19,520 bases of DNA, taken from assembly GCA_002345625.1 (NCBI GenBank), contig DDWE01000121.1, positions 1-19,520 of the forward strand, read 5' to 3'. Both the position numbers and the translations under genes were made by a program. The notes below the pieces were generated by a model. That model ran no database searches and had not been told where the DNA came from. It saw only the letters and a list, made by a program, of their open reading frames with translations. Origin of the DNA: Desulfuromonadaceae bacterium UBA2294. GTDB lineage: Bacteria > Desulfobacterota > Desulfuromonadia > Desulfuromonadales > UBA2294. Below, in pieces: positions 13,258 to 19,520 of the stretch. How positions within the stretch are numbered: position 1 is the first letter of the stretch; every line of letters starts with the position of its first letter.

Positions 13258-16200
13258 ATGAAAAAGCGGATTCAGGGGTTGATCGCAGGGTTGAGTCGTC
13301 TGCTGCTGCTGGTTCTCGGTGTGATGTTGCTGACCGGTCCCGACCAGGTGTACGCCGCCAACTCCCTGTCCGGGACGACGTTCCCCGCCAATGCGGTCAA
13401 TTTTAGTTTGACTCTGGATTCGGTCTACCCCTCCACGGTTGTTCGGGCCTACATAGAACTTGATGATCCATTGGCCGAGTTGCACGGCTGGGGTCTTCTC
13501 GATACCGATCTGATCTACGACAATAATGTCGGCCTCAATCGTAGTGATTGGTTCGGGCCGGATACCGACCCCACCCCTGGTCGCGTCGTCAGCAATATGG
13601 ATTTTTCTGGCCGGTTTTTTGCGCCGGGCAATTACACGATCTGGTTTGATTATACTGATGCCACCGGAGTGAGCAGCACATACAACACGCTGTCTTTTAC
13701 GGTGACTTCCGTCGCCGGTTCCCGTTCCGTCAGTGGGATTTTGTCCGATGTTGAGAATGGTAACCCTGTCGAACCGACGCTGGTTGCTATTGGCGAGATG
13801 GTCGACGGTCAGTTGGAACTGCTCGGTTTTAACATGTCTGATGCATCAACCGGTGCTTTTACGATCCAGCTGGCGGCCGGGGAGAACCCCGCCGCGTTTC
13901 TGATTGCAAAAACCGACCCATGGAATTACGTGTCGCGTTTCAAATCAATAAATATCCCTTCAACCGGGACAACTGATCAATTAATTCAGGTTGCTCCCGC
14001 GGAGGGTTATGTTCAAATCAGTGTTTTGGATGATTCTGGGGGCACTGTCAATCATGAATTGGGCGTCTATGCTGAAGCTGCAGATGGCCATTTTGGCGAT
14101 GGCCATTTTGATGGGGCCGATTTATTCGATCTTGCACTGTTTCAGAATACTGAATTTTTAGTCAGTCTTGACAAGCGCGATATCCCTTCCCAGTATTTTG
14201 CTTTTAAATGTGACGACCCGAATTATACACCTGAAGGCTGCAAGAGCTTTGCAACCCTCAGTGGGCCACCCGTTAAATTTATTCTGTTCGAAAATACATC
14301 AACCATCAATGTCACTGTTAAGAATGAAGATAATAGCTATGTCGAGGCCGCTCTGGCCTCTGCCGCACGTATAAACACCACCGATCCAATCCAGATGGGT
14401 CTGTCGAGTGAAAGTTACTCGAATAATTTCGGTACCGCTCCGGTTCCGGTCAATGCCGGTGATTGGCAGGTCAGTCTTTGTACGACTTGTGCCGACACCA
14501 AGATTTCAAGCGTTTCAAAAGAACTGGTTCCCGGTGTCGTCCAGAATGTGACGACTACGGGCGGAACGTCTGCCGTGCAGATGGCCACTTATTTTGGCGA
14601 TGGTGCCCTGAAGGGCTTTGTTTACGACACCGATGGCAACCCGTTCTCCGGTGCGCGGATTCATGCGCAATCGTTTGACGCCACTGATAACGGCGTGCTG
14701 ATTCCTGATGTGGCGACCAAGGGGATATACACTTCGGTAGAAGCTGATGTGAATGGCCAGTATTATTTGCCGCTGCTCGGTGGTAACTGGACGGTTTGGG
14801 CCGAAAATCAACAGAATCATGTTCTTTCGGAGCAGACCAACTTCTTTTTGGCTGTTGATGGCAACAACTCAATCAACCCCTTCAATGAAGAGACTAAAAA
14901 CCTGGTACTGATACTGCCGGTCGGAGAAGTGGCCGCCAACAGTGCCCTGATCACGTCTGTCTCCGGTTCCAGCATTGAATGGCTGGCCGCGGAGTATGGT
15001 ACGGCGGCCGTCGGCCATTATGTCAAGGTCCTCGGTTTGTATTACCAGATCGACTCCATTGCGCCGAATCCGACCGACGCCAATTACCTGGTCGCCAACC
15101 TGCGCAACGTCGACCAGGTTAGCGGCGTCGCCTGGCAGCCGGCCGACACCAGCGATATGCTCGGAAAGCGCGTCTATTTTTACGGTTCAAACTTTAATAG
15201 CGCCGGTCTGGTCGATCATGATGGCGACGGCATGCCCGATAACTACGAAATCTGGAATGGACTCAATCCGTTTTCCGTCGCCGATAAAGATCTTGACCCG
15301 GATGGCGACGGTTTTACAAATTTTCAAGAATTTGTCATGGGGACCGAACCGCAGCTAGCCAATAATCCCGCCCCGTTGATCTTGTCGACCTCCGGTACGA
15401 TCAGCGCTTCTGATCCGGCGCAGATCATGTTAAGTGGCATCGAGGATTTTGGCTCCGCTTTGTTTCAGCTGTATTATGACGCCAATGACAATGGTCTGAT
15501 CGATACGGGCGAGTGGCCACTGTTCTCTGAATATGTCATTGACAACGGTGGCATCTGGGCAAGCGCTCTTTTGGCCGCCGATGCCGACCTGACTTCTGGC
15601 AGCATCGAGACGACCATCGGCCATGAGCCACGTTGGGGAAATCTGGCGCCTGGGCAGTATATTGTTCGTGCCTCCGACCGTTACTGGCAAGAGGTTACGG
15701 CGCTCCTGACTGTTCTGCCGGCGAGTAGCACCACCGCGACAATCAGTGGCCGTCTCGAAGAGGCCGGACAGCCCGGCACCGGTGTTGCCGGCGCCCTGGT
15801 CGCTTTTGGTAACAAAAACAGTTACGGCGATTTTCACATCGTCAGTTTTGCCCATACCGATGCTCAAGGTTATTACACCATTCAAGTCTCTGAAAATCTG
15901 CCGGTGACCGGCGTGCTCAGCGCCATGCGCAATGATGGCGTGTTCATGGGTAGCGAGAGCGACCCGGTTGTCCTCAACGGCGATATCGTTGATATGAATG
16001 GGCAGTTATCCCGAGGTAATGCCACGCTCAGCGGACACGTCAGCAGTCGCCGCGATCTTCGTCCGGCGGCCTTTGCCCCGGTGTCGGCCGATGGCTGGTC
16101 GCAAACCGGCGGCGGGTTCAGCGTTGAGACCCTCACCGACGGGTCTGGCAACTACACTCTGCCGATTGTCAATGGTGGAGTTGAGTGGCAGCTCCGGGCA

Positions 16201-19200
16201 CAGCCTTCACCGTTTTTCTATGCTTACAAAGATTCCGATCTGCTGAGCCAATGGGGCGTGTCGGTACCAACCGCTAGTGCTACGGAGTATTCAGTCGGTC
16301 TCTACGCCTTCCCGGTCACCGCGACAATCAGCACCAGTGCTGTCGATGAGTCCGGCCTGTACTCCGTACAAGGGATGGCGGCTGGTGCGACATTGTTTAA
16401 CCATCCTGACCCGGCCTATAACGGCATCTGGGCCGAATCACGCACCAATGTGGCTGGGGATGTCAAAATCGGGGTTACAGCCGGTGACTGGAGCGTCGGC
16501 CTGTTTATGGATGAAGCCTTGCCCGAAATTAACGGCACGCGCTATGAAGTGGTCCCCGGCCCTTGGCGGGAAGTGTTGGGCGTGACTGATGGCACTCCTG
16601 TTGGTGTTCCCGAATTTACAGTTTATAAGGCTGACGGAGCCCTGATAGGCCAGGTTCTCGATCTGGGGAATTTCCCGGTTGCAGGTGCCACGGTCACCGC
16701 TTCGTCCGATAACGCCTACAACGGCTCGGCCTCGATGCCGGTTTCCGGCACGGTTCACTCTATTGTTTATACGGACGATGCCGGTAGTTTCCGGGTTCCG
16801 GTCATTGATGGCGACTGGACAGTGCAGGTCAGCAGTGGCAGTCAGGAGGCGGCGGTGTTGGCGGTTTCGGTGCTGACCGACGGTGACCATATCGCCGAGC
16901 CGACCAACGATCCGTCAGAAGTTATTGATATTGGTACTTTTTCTCTGCAGGCTGCTCATTGCTTCAGTGGTACTCAGGATTATGGGGAAGACGCCATCGA
17001 TTGCGGTGGCAGCCAATGTTCACCGTGCAGAACTCTGACCGTTGCCCTCGACGGGGATTCGATTCTTACCAGCAAGGTGCTGAGCACTGATGGCAAAATT
17101 GACACGTCAAACAGCCAGTACACCTTTACCTACAAGTCGACCGATACGGTCTACCTCGGCGCAATCGCCGATCCGACATCGATCCTTGCCGCCTGGTCCG
17201 AGCCCGGTTGCGGCACCAGCACCAGTTGTGCCGTGGCCATGGATACAAGCAAGACAGTCACTGCGACGTTCAACAACGCGATTCACCTTCTGACGGTCAA
17301 CGTCGCCGACTCCGGTAACAGCGCCCCCACTGGAACCGGTACCGGTCGGGTTGTCAGTAACGATGGCTTTATCGACACGGATACAATCAATAATTCCAAA
17401 ACCTATTATCAGGGGACGTCGGTGACCCTGACGGCTACAACGACCGCGCCGTCAACAGTGTTCTATGACTGGGTTGGCTGCCCGATCGTCAACGGCAACA
17501 TATGTACGGTCAGTGTCAACAGCGCAACCGAAGTCACAGCGCGGTTCCGTTATCTCGGTGCTCCGCCGGTGCTCTCACTGCTCGGTGATGCAGTGGTGAC
17601 TCAGGAAGTTCTTCTTCCGTACGACGATGCCGGCGCCCAGGCAACGGACCTTGAAGACGGCGATATCAGTGCAAGCATTGTTGTCGACAATACGGTCGAT
17701 ATCAACCTCCTGCGTCGTTTTTTCGTCACCTATAATGTTACCGACTCTCAGGGGAATAATGCCCTGCCGATTACGCGCGAAGTCAATATCGTCGATTTGA
17801 CGCCGCCAGTGATCACCCTTAATGGAGAGGCCGATTTCATTATTGATGTTTTCGGGACTTACACTGAACAAAATGCAACAGCTTTAGATAACTATGATGG
17901 TGATTTGACCAACGATATAGATGTAAGTGGTACGGTAAACACATCTGTTGTTGGCGATTACATCATCAATTACACCGTGACCGATACCTCCGGTAATACA
18001 ACCGTGGTCGGTCGTACTGTCCGCGTCCGTGATCGCGAAGCTCCGGTGATTACCGTCACTGAAGCAGCGCCGGGTGAAACGACCGTTACCCTCGAAGTTC
18101 ATAACGAATACGTTGATGCCGGTGCAACAGCAACAGATAATTACGACCTGACCCCGACCGCTGATATTGTTGTCGATAACCCGGTCGATATCCATGTTGT
18201 CGGTGACTACACTGTGACCTACACCCTCACCGATAAAGGCGGCAACGTCGCCGTGCCCAAGACCCGTTTGGTGCATATCGTCGACACCACGCCTCCGGTG
18301 ATTACCGTGACTGAAGTGGCGCCGGGTGAAGGGACAACTGTTACCCTCGAAGTTCATAGCGAATACGTTGATGCCGGTGCCACTGCAACTGATAACTACG
18401 ATCTGACCCCGACCGCTGACATTGTTGTCGATAACCCGGTCGATATCCATCTTGTCGGTGACTACACTGTGACCTACACCCTCACCGATAAAAATGGCAA
18501 CGTCGCTGACCCGAAGACCCGTCTGGTCCATATCGTCGACACCACGCCACCAGTCATAACGGTGAATGAAGTCAGTGCGGGGGTAACGACCGTCGATATC
18601 GAGGTGAATTCTGTCAGCTATGCTGACCTTGGTGCCACAGCAACCGATAATTACGACTTGACCGTCAATGTGATACCGGATACGTCCGCTGTAGACAACA
18701 ACCTGACCACGATGGGGCAGTATACGGTGCTTTATTCGGCGACCGACGTCGCCGGTAACACCGGAACGGCCGAACGCAAGGTTAATGTTGTCGACACGAC
18801 GCCGCCGACTGGTACGATTGCCATTGACGAAGCACTGTCGATGCCGATCAACTACAGTGGCATCAACCTGACCTTAAGCTGCACCGATCAGCTCAATGCT
18901 TCCGGTTGCGCCGATATGATGATTTCCAACGACGTCAACTTTACCGGCGCCGTCTGGGAAACCGTTGCCACCAGCAAGCCGTGGAACCTGGTGCCGACCG
19001 ACGGCAGCAACACGGTCTACATCAAATACCGTGACGCCGATCTCAATGAGTCGGGCAGTTACAGTGCCAGCATCGACTACGACAAGATCGATCCGATCAT
19101 CACCGTCATCGAACCGAAGCAGGGCGCTGGGACGACGGTCAATCTCGAAGTGAACTCGGTCGGTTACACCGATCTTGGTGCGACCGCCATGGATAATTAT

Positions 19201-19520
19201 AGTGGTGATTTGACCAGTTCGATTACCGCCGACACCTCCGCCGTCGATAACAACCTGACCGCCATGGGCAGCTACACGGTCTACTACTCGGTCACCGACG
19301 CGGCCGGTAACACCGGCACCGCCCAGCGTACGGTCAACATTGTCGACCTTACGCCGCCGACCGGCAGCATTGCCATTGACGAAACCGTGTCGATGCCGAT
19401 CAACTACAGCGGTGTCAACCTGACCTTAAGCTGCACCGATCAGCTCAATGCTTCCGGTTGCGCCGATATGATGATTTCCAACGACGTCAACTTCACCGGC
19501 GCCGTCTGGGAAACCGTTGC
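13258..19520 (+). CDS. Giant secreted modular repeat protein (partial, runs off the right edge)
   Basis: The frame is open from ATG 13258 through 2087 codons without a stop. AGAAGGAG lies 6 bases upstream. The signal peptide is residues 1-33 (KKR, a Leu-rich core, then VYA|AN). Recognisable parts in order: carboxypeptidase-regulatory-like folds (about 155-215, 451-540, 827-900, 921-985, 1128-1200); a TSP3-type calcium-binding pair at 653-697 (DHDGDGMPDNYE and DPDGDGFTNFQEF); a Cys cluster at 1235-1256 (DCGGSQCSPC); two InlB-B-like repeats (1259-1430); DUF5011/HYR-like Ig domains of about 80-85 residues at 1435, 1516, 1596, 1679, 1764 and 1946; and Cys-containing Ig-like domains at 1849 and 2032, the last cut by the window. 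It is probably an extracellular or surface-anchored adhesion or matrix protein. The sorting signal or anchor would lie beyond the window. Domain names are by pattern, not by search. Confidence 0.9.
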   Translation, partial: MKKRIQGLIAGLSRLLLLVLGVMLLTGPDQVYAANSLSGTTFPANAVNFSLTLDSVYPSTVVRAYIELDDPLAELHGWGLLDTDLIYDNNVGLNRSDWFGPDTDPTPGRVVSNMDFSGRFFAPGNYTIWFDYTDATGVSSTYNTLSFTVTSVAGSRSVSGILSDVENGNPVEPTLVAIGEMVDGQLELLGFNMSDASTGAFTIQLAAGENPAAFLIAKTDPWNYVSRFKSINIPSTGTTDQLIQVAPAEGYVQISVLDDSGGTVNHELGVYAEAADGHFGDGHFDGADLFDLALFQNTEFLVSLDKRDIPSQYFAFKCDDPNYTPEGCKSFATLSGPPVKFILFENTSTINVTVKNEDNSYVEAALASAARINTTDPIQMGLSSESYSNNFGTAPVPVNAGDWQVSLCTTCADTKISSVSKELVPGVVQNVTTTGGTSAVQMATYFGDGALKGFVYDTDGNPFSGARIHAQSFDATDNGVLIPDVATKGIYTSVEADVNGQYYLPLLGGNWTVWAENQQNHVLSEQTNFFLAVDGNNSINPFNEETKNLVLILPVGEVAANSALITSVSGSSIEWLAAEYGTAAVGHYVKVLGLYYQIDSIAPNPTDANYLVANLRNVDQVSGVAWQPADTSDMLGKRVYFYGSNFNSAGLVDHDGDGMPDNYEIWNGLNPFSVADKDLDPDGDGFTNFQEFVMGTEPQLANNPAPLILSTSGTISASDPAQIMLSGIEDFGSALFQLYYDANDNGLIDTGEWPLFSEYVIDNGGIWASALLAADADLTSGSIETTIGHEPRWGNLAPGQYIVRASDRYWQEVTALLTVLPASSTTATISGRLEEAGQPGTGVAGALVAFGNKNSYGDFHIVSFAHTDAQGYYTIQVSENLPVTGVLSAMRNDGVFMGSESDPVVLNGDIVDMNGQLSRGNATLSGHVSSRRDLRPAAFAPVSADGWSQTGGGFSVETLTDGSGNYTLPIVNGGVEWQLRAQPSPFFYAYKDSDLLSQWGVSVPTASATEYSVGLYAFPVTATISTSAVDESGLYSVQGMAAGATLFNHPDPAYNGIWAESRTNVAGDVKIGVTAGDWSVGLFMDEALPEINGTRYEVVPGPWREVLGVTDGTPVGVPEFTVYKADGALIGQVLDLGNFPVAGATVTASSDNAYNGSASMPVSGTVHSIVYTDDAGSFRVPVIDGDWTVQVSSGSQEAAVLAVSVLTDGDHIAEPTNDPSEVIDIGTFSLQAAHCFSGTQDYGEDAIDCGGSQCSPCRTLTVALDGDSILTSKVLSTDGKIDTSNSQYTFTYKSTDTVYLGAIADPTSILAAWSEPGCGTSTSCAVAMDTSKTVTATFNNAIHLLTVNVADSGNSAPTGTGTGRVVSNDGFIDTDTINNSKTYYQGTSVTLTATTTAPSTVFYDWVGCPIVNGNICTVSVNSATEVTARFRYLGAPPVLSLLGDAVVTQEVLLPYDDAGAQATDLEDGDISASIVVDNTVDINLLRRFFVTYNVTDSQGNNALPITREVNIVDLTPPVITLNGEADFIIDVFGTYTEQNATALDNYDGDLTNDIDVSGTVNTSVVGDYIINYTVTDTSGNTTVVGRTVRVRDREAPVITVTEAAPGETTVTLEVHNEYVDAGATATDNYDLTPTADIVVDNPVDIHVVGDYTVTYTLTDKGGNVAVPKTRLVHIVDTTPPVITVTEVAPGEGTTVTLEVHSEYVDAGATATDNYDLTPTADIVVDNPVDIHLVGDYTVTYTLTDKNGNVADPKTRLVHIVDTTPPVITVNEVSAGVTTVDIEVNSVSYADLGATATDNYDLTVNVIPDTSAVDNNLTTMGQYTVLYSATDVAGNTGTAERKVNVVDTTPPTGTIAIDEALSMPINYSGINLTLSCTDQLNASGCADMMISNDVNFTGAVWETVATSKPWNLVPTDGSNTVYIKYRDADLNESGSYSASIDYDKIDPIITVIEPKQGAGTTVNLEVNSVGYTDLGATAMDNYSGDLTSSITADTSAVDNNLTAMGSYTVYYSVTDAAGNTGTAQRTVNIVDLTPPTGSIAIDETVSMPINYSGVNLTLSCTDQLNASGCADMMISNDVNFTGAVWETV
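18043..18546 (+). repeat. Tandem near-identical DUF5011-like coding repeats (249 and 255 bp)
   Basis: The segment 18043-18291 and the segment 18292-18546 encode nearly the same domain (EYVDAGATATDNYDLTPTAD and IVVDNPVDIH occur in both), with most differences at synonymous third positions and a two-codon length difference. This indicates a relatively recent duplication within the giant gene. Confidence 0.9.
18550..19520 (+). repeat. Two-domain coding repeat of about 545 bp (DUF5011-like plus Cys-containing Ig-like)
   Basis: The unit at 18550-19092 recurs from 19093 to the window edge. The best-conserved part, 18841-18968 against 19393-19520, differs at only 4 of 128 bases, while the first half of the unit is more diverged and carries a 3-codon length change. 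The second copy is truncated by the window edge, so more copies may follow. Confidence 0.92.

Noticed and set aside
17884..18531. 215-codon minus-strand frame within the giant gene
   Set aside because: Its internal repetition mirrors the DUF5011-like repeats on the plus strand; it is an antisense shadow of a repetitive coding region.

Overview
The window looks like a chromosomal segment of a free-living Gram-negative bacterium. The best guess is the Desulfuromonadales group (Desulfuromonas, Pelobacter or Geobacter relatives). This rests on gene content (paired TPR and LolB-like lipoproteins next to a dipeptide-binding lipoprotein, a Wza/Wzc exopolysaccharide block, a giant modular secreted protein) and on GC-rich coding DNA interrupted by AT-richer intergenic repeats. 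The taxonomic call is inference from memory, not from a search.

Layout, left to right. (1) 1-396, minus strand: the 3' part of an operon leaving the window, with a small two-helix membrane protein overlapping the start of a membrane protein that may be a sodium:solute symporter. (2) 574-4692, plus strand: three lipoprotein genes (TPR protein, LolB/DUF4292-like protein, family-5 solute-binding protein). A 224-bp gap holding an inverted pair of short-period repeats follows, then one DppB/OppB-type permease (4917-5891). No second permease or ATPase gene follows. (3) 5892-6072: a 7-bp tandem repeat in inverted arrangement, running up to 5 bp before the next start codon. (4) 6073-10486: an exopolysaccharide export and control block with a CpsB/YwqE-type PHP phosphatase, a Wza-type outer-membrane lipoprotein and a Wzc-type tyrosine autokinase. 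Together these are the phosphatase, exit channel and chain-length/kinase parts of a Wzx/Wzy-type system; no glycosyltransferases are in the window. (5) 10487-11773: 1.29 kb with no convincing intact gene, a mosaic of nested inverted repeats built from 8-11 bp units. (6) 11774-12769: a sugar-phosphate nucleotidylyltransferase, probably supplying an activated sugar. (7) 12770-13257: a 488-bp leader with several strong potential RNA hairpins. (8) 13258 to the right edge: a giant secreted protein, still open after 2087 codons, with carboxypeptidase-regulatory-like, TSP3 calcium-binding, InlB-B-like and DUF5011/Ig-like repeats.

The least explained signal is the intergenic repeat architecture. At four places (4773-4865, 5913-6067, 10700-10769, 11392-11515), and in the larger CAGATT-core elements of 10487-11773, different short units occur as an array on one strand followed by a degenerate array of the complementary unit. 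Some of these inverted pairs are nested inside others. The shared architecture without shared sequence suggests one generating process acting on different seeds.
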